This document shows positions 45,211 through 53,694 of a DNA stretch of 62,580 nucleotides, one piece after another. This DNA comes from a virus, in IMG/VR virus record IMGVR_UViG_3300025759_000093, positions 1 to 62,580 of that record; one strand, given 5' to 3'. Position numbers and translations under genes: made by a program. Position 1 is the first letter of the stretch. Each line of letters begins with the position of its first letter. The notes under the pieces are model-generated. The model saw only the letters and a list, made by a program, of their open reading frames with translations. It was not told the origin of the DNA and did not search any database.

Positions 45211-46754
45211 ATTCTAATATTGTTTATTACACAATCAGTAGACAGTATAGTAGTCGCTACAGAAGCCGCGTTTGTTAAAGCGCTTTTAGTAACTAACAAA
45301 GGATCTATTATTCCGGCTTTTACCATATCCACCGTATTTCCTGTAACCACATCTAATCCTCTACCGTCTTCGTCTGGGTCAACATGTTCTGTTATACCAG
45401 CATTACGCAATATTGTTTCGTAAGGTTTACGTATAGAACAATATAATACTTCTTCACCTATGTTTGATGGTTTTAAATTTTGTGAAGCATTTAATAAAGC
45501 TATACCGCCACCTGGCACTATACCTTCTTTTACTGCGGCTTTAGTAGCGCAAATAGCATCTTCTACTCTGTCTCTTTTTTCTTTTAACTCTAATTCAGAG
45601 TTAGCACCTACTTTAACAGTAGCTACTTTAGCTTTTAGTCTAGCTAATCTTTTTTCTATTCTAATAACTGTATTAGGATTTTTATTAGTAGATAATTCTT
45701 TTTTAAGTCTATCAACTATTTCTTTAACGTTATCATTATTTTCTAAATCTACTTTTAATAATGTATCGCTTTTATCAGTTACAGATTTTAAACATCTACC
45801 TAAGTGATCTATACCTACAACATCCATGTCGTCACCTAAATCTTCATTTATTAAGGTAGCTCCAGTAACAGCACATAAATCTTCTAATACTTCTGCTTTA
45901 GTTATACCATAATGAGGAGCACTTATAATATTAACTTTTATATTGCCTTTTGTTTTGTTCATAGCTAAAGCACTTGATACTTGAGTATCTACATTGCCTA
46001 TTATTAATAAACTTTCATTATGTTTTATAACATACTCTAATACGTTTTGTATTTTTCTAACGTTATCTATAGTAGACTCTGATATTAATACAAGTGGGTT
46101 ATTTAGCTCACACACGTTTAGCTCTTTATTAGTAACAAAATGATTAGAGGTTAAACCATGTTCATACTGTACGCCTTCTATTAATTCTACACTAGTATCA
46201 GCTTTGTCAGTTGTTTCCATTATTACAACTCCTGTTTCATTTACCATTTTAAAAGCCTCACCTATTATAGATCCTAACTCTTTATCATTGTTTGCAGATA
46301 TAGTAGCTACTTGATCTATTTTATCTCCTGTTACTTTTTGAGAGTTTTTAGTTACGTACTCTAAAACTTTAACAACTCCACTATTGATACCTTCTTTCAT
46401 AGCTCTAACGTCGTCTAGTAAGCTATGTGATTCTGCCTCTTTTAATATTGCGTGAGCAAGTATCGTTGCCGTGGTAGTTCCATCACCAGCTTCCTTAACA
46501 GTTCTTTGTGCAGCTTCTTTTATAAGTGTTGCACCAATATTTTCTAACGGATCTTGTAGTGTTATTGAATTAGCTACTGTAACTCCGTCTTTTGTAATTT
46601 GTGGGTGTCCATTACTATCCTCTAGTATAACACATTTACCACTTGCTCCTAGCGTTGAACCTACAGCATTAGTAAGTTTCTCTACGCCAGTTAAGACCTG
46701 GCTTCTAGCTGTATCGCCAAAAGCCAAGTCTTTTACTAACTTGATTTCTTCCAT
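45207..46754 (-). CDS. groEL: chaperonin GroEL
   Basis: A 515-residue Hsp60 that folds proteins in an ATP-driven double ring. ATPase signatures are present: ITKDGVTVANSI (53-64), GDGTTTA (90-96), VPGGGIAL near 400, and IIDPLLVTKSAL near 475 with the conserved Asp. The apical domain is present but divergent. It is shorter than bacterial GroEL (548) and ends DCVINNIRI without the Gly-Gly-Met tail. The gene overlaps groES by four bases, so the phage carries a complete chaperonin pair. Clients are probably capsid, fibre or giant virion proteins (inference). Confidence 0.93.
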   Translation of the reverse strand: MEEIKLVKDLAFGDTARSQVLTGVEKLTNAVGSTLGASGKCVILEDSNGHPQITKDGVTVANSITLQDPLENIGATLIKEAAQRTVKEAGDGTTTATILAHAILKEAESHSLLDDVRAMKEGINSGVVKVLEYVTKNSQKVTGDKIDQVATISANNDKELGSIIGEAFKMVNETGVVIMETTDKADTSVELIEGVQYEHGLTSNHFVTNKELNVCELNNPLVLISESTIDNVRKIQNVLEYVIKHNESLLIIGNVDTQVSSALAMNKTKGNIKVNIISAPHYGITKAEVLEDLCAVTGATLINEDLGDDMDVVGIDHLGRCLKSVTDKSDTLLKVDLENNDNVKEIVDRLKKELSTNKNPNTVIRIEKRLARLKAKVATVKVGANSELELKEKRDRVEDAICATKAAVKEGIVPGGGIALLNASQNLKPSNIGEEVLYCSIRKPYETILRNAGITEHVDPDEDGRGLDVVTGNTVDMVKAGIIDPLLVTKSALTNAASVATTILSTDCVINNIRI

Positions 46755-46776
46755 ATTAAATTTAATTGTATTTTAT

Positions 46777-47067
46777 TTATTTAAAAGTTTTTACTACTTT
46801 TGGTCCTTTTACAAACTCCAGTTTTTTTGTGTAATGAGCTATTGAAGCATCTATAGCATCTTCAGCACCTGGTAGTGTTTCTCTTCTTGTAACATCTATC
46901 CATTGATCATTTTCAGGATGTTTGTATTCGGTTTGATAAAAGCCATTTGGTAATTGAACAACTCTCCAGTTGCTTTTGGTAGTTATTGATTTCCATAGTT
47001 CAATGGTTTTTTCATCTGGTTGTGGTGCACTAGACCACGTGTTAGTGCGGGTATATAAAAATGTCAT
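46777..47067 (-). CDS. small conserved phage protein
   Basis: A 96-residue soluble protein with RTNTWSSAPQPDE, SNWRVVQLPNGFYQTEYKHP and ETLPGAEDAIDASIAHYT. It is probably an alpha/beta fold, and resembles short proteins near GroEL or tail genes in marine phages from memory. No catalytic motif is visible. It lies directly upstream of groEL in the operon. Confidence 0.58.
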   Translation of the reverse strand: MTFLYTRTNTWSSAPQPDEKTIELWKSITTKSNWRVVQLPNGFYQTEYKHPENDQWIDVTRRETLPGAEDAIDASIAHYTKKLEFVKGPKVVKTFK

Positions 47068-47071
47068 TTGG

Positions 47072-47734
47072 TTAATTTGCTTTTGCCACGTTTTTTAACG
47101 AAGCGGTTTTTAATGTTCCGTCTTTTACTTCTTGAGGTACCCAAGAAAACAATCTTGTATCTGCAACATCGTGCAGTAAAATGGTCTTGTCGGTTACTTT
47201 CCAGTCATAAAAGTACTCATAGCCAAATAAGGCTACGTCTGGTTGCATAAACTCTATAATAGCGTTGTTGAATAACTTACCGCCATTTGCCCACTTAACA
47301 TCGTCATATGTGTTTAAACAATCATATATAACTCTGCTTTTTGGAATGGCTCCGTATATTGCACAGTCTATTAGAGTATTATGGTTTTGTGTTCTTTTCA
47401 TGCCAGCAAAGAAACAGTGCTTATCTGTTAAATGCTCATACACATGATCAAACGATTTTATTGGCTTACAGTCTACATCTAAGTATATGCCGCCAAATTT
47501 TTCTAATAATAGTAATCTTATTCTATCGCATATAAATGCTGCTGGTATTTCGTTTTGTGGATCAATATATGATTTCAAATATATATCATCTTTAAATTCT
47601 TCAAAAACTTCATTACCCCACAATCTATAAGCGTAGTCTTTATTCATTAGCTGTATCTCTCTACAAAATTCAGCGCAGTGTTCTGGTATAGGATTATTAC
47701 CTATCCACAACTGGTGTATTACCTTTGGTATCAT
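47072..47734 (-). CDS. glycosyltransferase, GT32-like (DXD motif)
   Basis: A 220-residue family member of the 'glycosyltransferase sugar-binding region containing DXD motif' group (Och1-like, GT32). It starts IPKVIHQLWIGNNPIP, continues YRLWGNEVFEEF, and carries the diagnostic AFICDRIRLLLLEKFGGIYLDVDC block (residues about 67-89; key D71, R72, and the DVD ending near 89). It would use a nucleotide sugar to glycosylate a protein or glycan. Placed between fibre genes and groEL; virion or host-surface glycosylation are both possible. Confidence 0.85.
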   Translation of the reverse strand: MIPKVIHQLWIGNNPIPEHCAEFCREIQLMNKDYAYRLWGNEVFEEFKDDIYLKSYIDPQNEIPAAFICDRIRLLLLEKFGGIYLDVDCKPIKSFDHVYEHLTDKHCFFAGMKRTQNHNTLIDCAIYGAIPKSRVIYDCLNTYDDVKWANGGKLFNNAIIEFMQPDVALFGYEYFYDWKVTDKTILLHDVADTRLFSWVPQEVKDGTLKTASLKNVAKAN

Positions 47735-47755
47735 TTAATTTAATTTAATTTTTAA

Positions 47756-48091
47756 TTATCCTCCCCAGTTTGCTCCTTTGCCTGATCCTGATCCTGAACT
47801 TGAACTCATATTAAATGATGGATCTTTTCCTAAATCTATTTCTGGTTCTTTATCTTCATTGTTAGAAGTCCACTCACCATCTGCTAGACTTATGTTAACG
47901 TTTCCATATTTCTTTTCAAGAATTTTAGTTAAATTTTCTTGTTCAACAGTTACTTTTTTTAATTCTTGTTTTAACTCGTCTTTATGTAAAGACATTTGAG
48001 CTAGACTTATAGATATATTGCTTATTCTGCTTTGTATCTGTTTTATCTTTTCTAGCTCCACTTTTTCTATATAATTTGATTTATGTGCCAT
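47756..48091 (-). CDS. coiled-coil protein, paralogue of the gene at 37958-38221
   Basis: A 111-residue protein from ATG 48091 (an earlier ATG at 48133 would add 14 residues). The body is a coiled coil; ILEKKYGNVNISLADGEW repeats the block at the end of the gene at 37958-38221. The C terminus is a Ser/Gly-rich tail (SSSSGSGSGKGANWGG). The choice of start rests on length agreement with the paralogue; a GTGATTATATATA box lies upstream. Unknown function, probably structural. Confidence 0.58.
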   Translation of the reverse strand: MAHKSNYIEKVELEKIKQIQSRISNISISLAQMSLHKDELKQELKKVTVEQENLTKILEKKYGNVNISLADGEWTSNNEDKEPEIDLGKDPSFNMSSSSGSGSGKGANWGG

Positions 48092-48146
48092 TTGCTTTAT
48101 TTTAGTTATTATCTTATATATATAATCACGCATTTTTTATTGTTTT

Positions 48147-48563
48147 TTACTTACAGTTTCCTAAGTTTGTAACCTCACCATCTTCATTTACATCTATAAA
48201 TCCTCCTTTTTGACTTCCATTGTCATACTTGTATGTTGAAGCTCCAAGGGTTGTTGTTCCACTACTGTTACTATATACAACATCATCTACATCAGGATAT
48301 GTACCAGAACCATTGTGATATGCTGTATCTTCTGTTGCTACTAAACTACAAGCTTCGCCTGCTCCTCCTTCTTGTCCTTCAGAATTATAAGAAAATGCAG
48401 TTAAGTTAGATAAACCATAGAAGTCTGACATTGCTGTAGTTGCTCCAGCACTTTTACTAGCATAAGTACCTAGTGTTGCATTTAAAGCTACGTTAGATAA
48501 CGATACGTTAAACTCAGTTGCTATATCATTAATACTTATTTGACCAGAACTAGGTAAGCCCAT
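48147..48563 (-). CDS. small tail-tip/fibre-type protein
   Basis: A 138-residue protein starting GLPSSGQISINDIATEF, a common N terminus of small tail proteins in phages of this type. A Gly/Ser/Asn-rich body with SNLTAFSYNSEGQEGGAG and repeated VYSNSSGTT-like sequence follows, ending GFIDVNEDGEVTNLGNC. It overlaps the fibre gene by one base. It is probably displayed at the tail tip; binding partner unknown. Confidence 0.6.
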   Translation of the reverse strand: MGLPSSGQISINDIATEFNVSLSNVALNATLGTYASKSAGATTAMSDFYGLSNLTAFSYNSEGQEGGAGEACSLVATEDTAYHNGSGTYPDVDDVVYSNSSGTTTLGASTYKYDNGSQKGGFIDVNEDGEVTNLGNCK

Positions 48564-49825
48564 TATATTAATCTTTTCAAGCCATCAACTTGTTTTGATA
48601 AGTCTTTTATAGCTTCTATTAATAATGGAACTAACTTTTCATACTTAACAGCTTTGTAGCCATTATCTCTAGTATCTACAACTTCTGGTAATACTTTTTC
48701 TATTTCTTGAGCTATAACACCTACATCATGGCCGCTATTGCCGTGGACTTCTTCTTTTTCTATCCAATCAAACTCTATACCTTGTATTTTATTTACTTTG
48801 TCTAAAGCTTTGTCAATACTTTTAATGTTGTCTTTTAATCTAATATCAGAACTAGAATAAGCAACTATATCATTTGAAGCATCTATTCTACCAGTTGTTG
48901 CTGATGCATTTGCACCAACACCTAAAGATTTTGTTATTTTAGTTCCTCCATTTCCATAAACTATAAGTCTTTGAGTACCACTACTAGTAGCAATTCCACT
49001 AGATAATGTAATTCCAGTTCTTACTTGGAATGCAGTTCCATCACTTCTAGTAGTACCTACACCAACTCCAGTGTTTGAGCTATTGCCCCATCCATTGACA
49101 ATATTGCAACCAGCAAACGTGTTTTGGTCTGTAGTTAGAGCCAAAAGAGGATTTCCTGAAGTATCAGGCATTCGTATACCACATCCTACACCTTCTACTC
49201 TTATCATTCCACTAGAAACATGTAGCTTATCAACAGGACTAACAGTTCCAATACCTACTAGGCCTGAGGAATTAATAAGCAAATCTGCGTTAGAAGTTGT
49301 GGCAGCTGCGCCAAAACCTAGTCTAATATTAGCATTACCTATCACGGCAAATCCTGCAGAACCTCTACCAGTATACACTACAGTTTCATAATTATTTTGC
49401 ACTTTAATACCATTAGTACCTGCCGATCCAAGCGTATCTAAATTTAATGCATTTCCTACTCCTGTAACTCTTATATTACCAGCAACAGCTAATTTCTCTG
49501 CAGGGCTAGTAGTTCCAATACCAACGTTGCCTCCAGAAAGTATTGTCATTTTCTCTGAGCCATTGGTCCAAAGAGCTAATGTTGAAGCTTTATAATTAAG
49601 AAGATTAACCTGACCGTTAGAAGCATTGTTTATTATCTGAAACCCATTGGAATTAGTGTCTGATGAGTTTGACATTTTAAGTCTTGTTTGTCCAGTTGAG
49701 TCGTTTCTAACATGAAGATAAGTGGCATTGGCTGTTGATGCCACTTCTAGTTTTGAGTCTGGACTAGTTGTTCCAATACCTACACTACCATCAACACTTA
49801 TACCATCTAAAAAATTTATAGCCAT
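48563..49825 (-). CDS. tail fibre with S74 chaperone domain
   Basis: A 420-residue fibre: N terminus MAINFLDGISVDGSVGIGTTSP (position for locating the anchor, with G-rich repeats of the type GIGTTSP recurring at about 16, 99 and 193), beta-rich shaft, and a C-terminal intramolecular chaperone. The latter starts SSSDIRLKDNIKSID (about 330), followed by VGVIAQEIEKVLPEVV and YEKLVPLLIEAIKDL, the S74 pattern which cleaves itself at the Ser/Asp start after trimerisation. It would be the receptor-binding fibre. The neighbour at 49848 shares its MAINFLD N terminus. Confidence 0.85.
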   Translation of the reverse strand: MAINFLDGISVDGSVGIGTTSPDSKLEVASTANATYLHVRNDSTGQTRLKMSNSSDTNSNGFQIINNASNGQVNLLNYKASTLALWTNGSEKMTILSGGNVGIGTTSPAEKLAVAGNIRVTGVGNALNLDTLGSAGTNGIKVQNNYETVVYTGRGSAGFAVIGNANIRLGFGAAATTSNADLLINSSGLVGIGTVSPVDKLHVSSGMIRVEGVGCGIRMPDTSGNPLLALTTDQNTFAGCNIVNGWGNSSNTGVGVGTTRSDGTAFQVRTGITLSSGIATSSGTQRLIVYGNGGTKITKSLGVGANASATTGRIDASNDIVAYSSSDIRLKDNIKSIDKALDKVNKIQGIEFDWIEKEEVHGNSGHDVGVIAQEIEKVLPEVVDTRDNGYKAVKYEKLVPLLIEAIKDLSKQVDGLKRLI

Positions 49826-49847
49826 TTAATTTGATTTTTTTTTTATA

Positions 49848-51107
49848 TTATCCCATTTTTTGAATCAATGCTGTTAAGCTTTGAGCCGTGCTTGTTGTAG
49901 CTGTTACTACATTAACACTTGTTCTATCTACTTTAGCAAATACTGTTTCTTTACTTGCTGTATCATATAGTTCACAAGTGACATTGTTTGTTCCAAAATT
50001 ATGAGTAAATGTGTGAGTGGTAGTATTTGAACTAGTTAATACTTTTTGTCTAGCTGCTACTTGTAGACCAACATTACTAGCAAAATCAGGCCCAGCATAA
50101 ATACCTTGACTTGTAACTCCCGTTATTTGACCAGTTGCATTAACCGTAATTCTTGGTACTAAAGAAGCATCACCATATGTACCTGCAGTTACAGTTGTTG
50201 GTTTAAGAGTGACTGCACCAGCTTGTGATACTTGAAAATTAGTTTGTGAAAAACTTGCAATACCAGGTGTAGTAGTTGTAGCTAAGCCAATGTTATTTTG
50301 AACAGTAACCCAGTCTGTTAATGCTGTTGGTGCATCTGAATCAGCTATAAGCAAATCACCTACTTCAACGACCTCTGTAAAGAAATTACCAGCTGCTGTT
50401 ACAACATATACCCAACCTTGTTTAATACTCGACGATGGAGATGAATCAAGATCTGGAGTGTTAGTAGCAGCGTTATAGCCACCTTGAAATATTAAAGCTC
50501 CTGAACCAGCTGATGAAGCATCAACATAAGCTTTAGTAGCTGCGTCTGTATTAGCAACAGGAGTTGCTAATTGCTGAAGCTTAAAACCTCCCATACTCAC
50601 AACTGCAGTAGCAGCAGCAAAATTACTAAAAGGTATATGACTCATTTTAGTTTTATTAACCGCTAATTGTTCTGAAGTATCTCCAGCAGTTCTAAGTATA
50701 TAACCCGCTCCAGTACTCGAAGTAGCCGTAGCTGCGTTTATAATGTTATTAGCTGTAGCTGCATAGTTAGCAGCAATATTTATATTATTGCTACTTGCTG
50801 ATATTGTTAACCCAGTTCCGGTGGTTCCACCTGAAAAGAATACAACATCAGTTGAACCATCACTACCTGTAAGAGTTATTTTTCCTTGGTTTACATTTGC
50901 AGCTGCTGCTGGTAATGTGTATGTAGCTCCACTTGCTGCTGGATCTACCCACTCAGTTCCGTTATAATACTTAAATGCTTTAGCAGATCCTGAATCGAAC
51001 CATATCTTACCTTCAGCTACTGATGGAGCTGTGCTATCTACTTGTAGTTTAGCATCAAGTAATTGGTTAGCATTTAAGTCTAAATTATCTAAAAAATTTA
51101 TTGCCAT
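49848..51107 (-). CDS. tail fibre protein
   Basis: A 419-residue fibre protein. It shares the N-terminal MAINFLD with the adjoining S74 fibre, suggesting a common attachment site. A Gly/Ala/Thr-rich shaft contains GKIWFDSGSAKAFKYYNGTEW (about 33-53) and GFKLQQLATPVANTDAATKAYVD, both frequent in phage tail fibres. The C terminus is a beta domain with HTFTHNFGTNNVTCELYD, similar to host-binding tips. No chaperone domain is present. Confidence 0.78.
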   Translation of the reverse strand: MAINFLDNLDLNANQLLDAKLQVDSTAPSVAEGKIWFDSGSAKAFKYYNGTEWVDPAASGATYTLPAAAANVNQGKITLTGSDGSTDVVFFSGGTTGTGLTISASSNNINIAANYAATANNIINAATATSSTGAGYILRTAGDTSEQLAVNKTKMSHIPFSNFAAATAVVSMGGFKLQQLATPVANTDAATKAYVDASSAGSGALIFQGGYNAATNTPDLDSSPSSSIKQGWVYVVTAAGNFFTEVVEVGDLLIADSDAPTALTDWVTVQNNIGLATTTTPGIASFSQTNFQVSQAGAVTLKPTTVTAGTYGDASLVPRITVNATGQITGVTSQGIYAGPDFASNVGLQVAARQKVLTSSNTTTHTFTHNFGTNNVTCELYDTASKETVFAKVDRTSVNVVTATTSTAQSLTALIQKMG

Positions 51108-51112
51108 TTTGT

Positions 51113-51622
51113 TTAGTTTAAATACGCCTTACCTGAAAAGGCTGCGCTAAATGTTATTGTTAATGAGTTTGTGTTATTATATGTTACGTTTCCGTATTTG
51201 ATAACGTTAGAATCACTTACTACTTCTACAGAGCAAAATTTATCTAAGTTATGTGTTATAGTCCAAGTAGTAGATGGTATACTTTGAGTAAATATAAAAT
51301 TAGCATCTGTTGGAATATTAACAACTTCAAAGTCTACTTGATTAGTTAATGTTTGAGAAATATCTATGAAGTTTCCTTTTCCTTTTAATTTTACATTATT
51401 TATAGTACCATCTAGTTGGTCTGTTAACTTTAAATCTACTTCACCGCCTTGAGTACCTGTATTGGCATCAACAGCGGTCAATGTGTAAGTAGTATTTATT
51501 AAAGTTTTTAAATCTGTTAACCTCAATTGCTTTGTACGTGCATCATCTGCCATATCGGAGATGATCATTCGATCATCCCCTATTGGCGTAGTCTTTAATG
51601 GATAAGAATATATGACAGCCAA
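51113..51622 (-). CDS. fibre-type structural protein
   Basis: A 169-residue protein starting with a YSYPLKTTPIGDDRMIISDMADD segment (positions 5-27), often found at the head of small fibre or baseplate proteins. The tail part, TWTITHNLDKFCSVEVVSD, resembles the TITHNLGxxxxxV tip of other fibres (compare HTFTHNFG in the gene at 49848). It probably forms a short fibre or adaptor. Fifth position from the operon head, tightly spaced with neighbours. Confidence 0.65.
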   Translation of the reverse strand: MAVIYSYPLKTTPIGDDRMIISDMADDARTKQLRLTDLKTLINTTYTLTAVDANTGTQGGEVDLKLTDQLDGTINNVKLKGKGNFIDISQTLTNQVDFEVVNIPTDANFIFTQSIPSTTWTITHNLDKFCSVEVVSDSNVIKYGNVTYNNTNSLTITFSAAFSGKAYLN

Positions 51623-51625
51623 GAT

Positions 51626-52699
51626 CTACTTATTACCTGATCTTGTTTTCATATGCTTAGTAAGAATCATACTTGGTCCTTTGTACATGGCTGGTTTACC
51701 ATTACCTTTAGCATATTTCCCCATCTTCATACCTGATTGAGCTCCGTATTGAATTTTACCACCCATAGATGGACCTTTCATTCCTGCTTTCATCATCGAT
51801 GTTCCTTTATTGTACATAGCTGCTCCAGCAACTGTTGCTCCTGCTTTCTTATTTTCCGCTTCTGATTTAACTTCAGCTTTAGCTCCTTTTGCTACAGGTG
51901 CAGCTTTTGTATTAGCTTTCTTCTTAACAACTGGTTCTCCTTTTGGTGCTGGCTTAGCCGGTTGCTTAGCTGGTTGCTTAGCTGGTGAAGTCTCCTGAGC
52001 TGATGTTCTCTTAGCTTCTGCAGCTTTCTTAGCTTTTGTTGCTTCGTTCTTAGCTTTTTGCGCGTCAGTTAACTTTGTTTCTTGTACATCTACCTTTTTA
52101 GTAGATTCATTTTTCTTCTTTGCTCTAGCTAATTTTATTCTATCTTTCTTTTTACCTCTAGCTTCTTTTCTATCGGCTCTCATTTCTTTTCTAGACTCCT
52201 TAACAGCAGCTTTTTTCTCTTTTCTGTTTTCTTTAACCTCAGCTCTTTTGTTTTTACGTATGTCTTTTCTCTTAGCTTTTGCTTCGTCTTTAGTAATTTC
52301 TCCTCTTAGTCGTGCAGCTCTTACTTCTTTCTTAGCAGCTCTAGCTTCTTTTCTTTCAGACTTGTTTTCTTGTCGTTTAGTTTTTCTAGCTGCCTTGTTA
52401 GTTTCTCTTTTATCTTTACGAGCGTCTTTAATTTCGTTTCTTTTAGTCTTTCTTGCAGCTTGTTTTGCTTTTCTTTTAGCTTTACCCGCTTTAACCGCTT
52501 TAACAGATTGTAAAGACTTTTTTTCTTCTCTTGTAGCTTTTTTATCAGCCTTCTTATCAGCTCGTTTAGCTTGTCTATCAGCTTTATCTGCCTTTCTAGC
52601 AGACTTAATGTCAGCTTTTGCAGATTTTTTTGCAGCTTTAATAGCAGCTTTAGCCGCTTTCTTAGCTTTTCTTTTTCTTTTTTCTAATGGTGATTCCAT
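51626..52699 (-). CDS. Lys/Arg/Ala-rich histone H1-like protein
   Basis: A 357-residue protein. Residues 5-210 consist almost entirely of Lys, Ala, Arg, Glu and Asp in repeats such as KADKADRQAKRADKKADKKA and RKEARAAKKEVRAARLRG, predicted as a very long charged helix. A Pro/Ala/Lys linker (KQPAKQPAKPAPKGE) resembles histone H1 tails. The last 70 residues are Gly/Met/Lys rich (MYNKGTSMMKAGMKGPSMGG). It is the first gene of the minus-strand operon. DNA compaction or a virion helix are possible; low complexity prevents a homology-based call. Confidence 0.6.
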   Translation of the reverse strand: MESPLEKRKRKAKKAAKAAIKAAKKSAKADIKSARKADKADRQAKRADKKADKKATREEKKSLQSVKAVKAGKAKRKAKQAARKTKRNEIKDARKDKRETNKAARKTKRQENKSERKEARAAKKEVRAARLRGEITKDEAKAKRKDIRKNKRAEVKENRKEKKAAVKESRKEMRADRKEARGKKKDRIKLARAKKKNESTKKVDVQETKLTDAQKAKNEATKAKKAAEAKRTSAQETSPAKQPAKQPAKPAPKGEPVVKKKANTKAAPVAKGAKAEVKSEAENKKAGATVAGAAMYNKGTSMMKAGMKGPSMGGKIQYGAQSGMKMGKYAKGNGKPAMYKGPSMILTKHMKTRSGNK

Positions 52700-53103
52700 A
52701 TCATATATTATTTATCTATAATCTTTGTGTTATAGTTTGTTTTTTAATCCTATTTAGTTTATGTCGCTTATCCATCGCGTACATTATAGTAATTCACTTG
52801 TATTTCACGATATTTACCCTATAGAAGGGTGACACTTACCTGTTATTAAGTAGCTTTAAGGGGCTAATGTCACTATATATTAGAAATATTGGAGTATTGC
52901 ATAGCGCCACCACAATATAATTTTGTGTAAATAAGAAAATGAAATATATAATTGCGGGTCCCCATTGTTTTATATAATTTAATTGTTATATATGACATTT
53001 ATTTAATATATTATTGTGTCAATGTTATATATATATTGTACAAACTAATTACGACTTATGTTGGATAATATAAATGTAAATAAAATATATAAATAAACTA
53101 ACA
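52700..53103. other. divergent noncoding region between late and early operons
   Basis: About 400 AT-rich bases with late genes leaving to the left and early genes to the right, the place for divergent promoters and possibly an origin. Contents: a small hairpin ACCCT/AGGGT (about 52817-52831), long TA-only stretches (about 52975-53035), a G-rich island (GCGGGTCCCC at about 52953), and promoter motif copy 2 (53041-53072) at the right end. A 23-codon open frame (52761-52832) looks like chance. No direct iterons were recognised. Confidence 0.5.
53041..53072 (+). promoter_or_regulatory. promoter-like composite motif, copy 2
   Basis: CAAACTAATTACGA, eight bases, GGATAATATA. This is the first plus-strand copy in the early region. 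Here the nearest ATG is followed at once by a stop, and the first gene begins at 53104, 35 bases beyond the -10-like GATAAT, so this copy would give a normal short leader. Confidence 0.6.
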
Positions 53104-53232
53104 ATGAAAAACTTAATTAACAACATCGAACTAACAATATTAAAATTATCACTCATATCATTTATATCAACAGTAATATATATGATAGTAGAATATGGAA
53201 TTATTAACTACATATCATTCAATGGAATTTAA
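53104..53232 (+). CDS. 42-residue membrane protein
   Basis: The first early frame, ATG 53104 to TAA 53232, directly after motif copy 2. The sequence is hydrophobic from about residue 11 to 32 (ILKLSLISFISTVIYMIV), with a short polar N terminus (KNLINNIE), so it is likely one transmembrane helix. Being the first product of an early transcript, a host-membrane function such as exclusion is imaginable but not shown. Confidence 0.5.
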   Translation: MKNLINNIELTILKLSLISFISTVIYMIVEYGIINYISFNGI

Positions 53233-53307
53233 TTAATGTAAATTATTGAGATAATATGTGTAACACTTCTCAACTAATTTTAACTAATAAACAAAGTTAC
53301 ACTCTTA

Positions 53308-53340
53308 CAAACTAACAACGAACTAAACTGGATAATAATA
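53308..53340 (+). promoter_or_regulatory. promoter-like composite motif, copy 3
   Basis: CAAACTAACAACGA, eight bases, GGATAATAA. It lies 40 bases before ATG 53380. An inverted repeat GTGTAAC/GTTACAC (about 53259-53302) sits immediately upstream and might be an operator. Confidence 0.58.
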
Positions 53341-53379
53341 ATAACTAAACTAAATATAAATAAATAAAATATAATAACT

Positions 53380-53634
53380 ATGAAAACTAATAACTTAACT
53401 ACAAAAAGATTTGTAATCAGAAAATCATTACTCGGAACTAATTCAGTAATTACTTTCACTAACAAAAAAGGCTATAAATTCACTTATGATCATGATGAAA
53501 TTTACTCAACATTTCAAGAAAAGTTTGAAAGTATGCCGTGTTTCCAACAGTACAAATCTTATACAAATAGTAATACTGTTCCAAAATTCTGCAGAGAATT
53601 AAGTGAAATCTTAGATCATCAAGTTTCTGAGTAA
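53380..53634 (+). CDS. small early protein
   Basis: An 84-residue basic protein, no known family: a beta-like first half (SVITFTNKKGYKFTYDHDE) and a helical second half with two Cys (MPCFQQY, KFCRELSEIL). It is preceded by motif copy 3 and followed by a 175-base noncoding stretch holding a tRNA-like structure. Function unknown; typical early host-interaction size. Confidence 0.58.
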   Translation: MKTNNLTTKRFVIRKSLLGTNSVITFTNKKGYKFTYDHDEIYSTFQEKFESMPCFQQYKSYTNSNTVPKFCRELSEILDHQVSE

Positions 53635-53694
53635 TAAAATAAAGTCCAGTTAGTTCTACTCGTTTACTGGTAAATCAAATATGAATGAGTAATA

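Noticed and set aside
49840-49860. GGATAATAT on the minus strand after the fibre gene at 49848
   Set aside because: It is formed by the end of the coding sequence (ATG GGA TAA) and lacks the CAAACTAAATACGA box at the required distance.
7984-52699. Alternative genetic code (TAG or TGA read as amino acid)
   Set aside because: Genes end at TAA, TAG and TGA alike, with neighbours starting directly at these stops, so standard code 11 fits.
52761-52832. 23-codon open frame in the divergent region
   Set aside because: No overlap with neighbours, no motif at a fitting distance, ordinary chance length.
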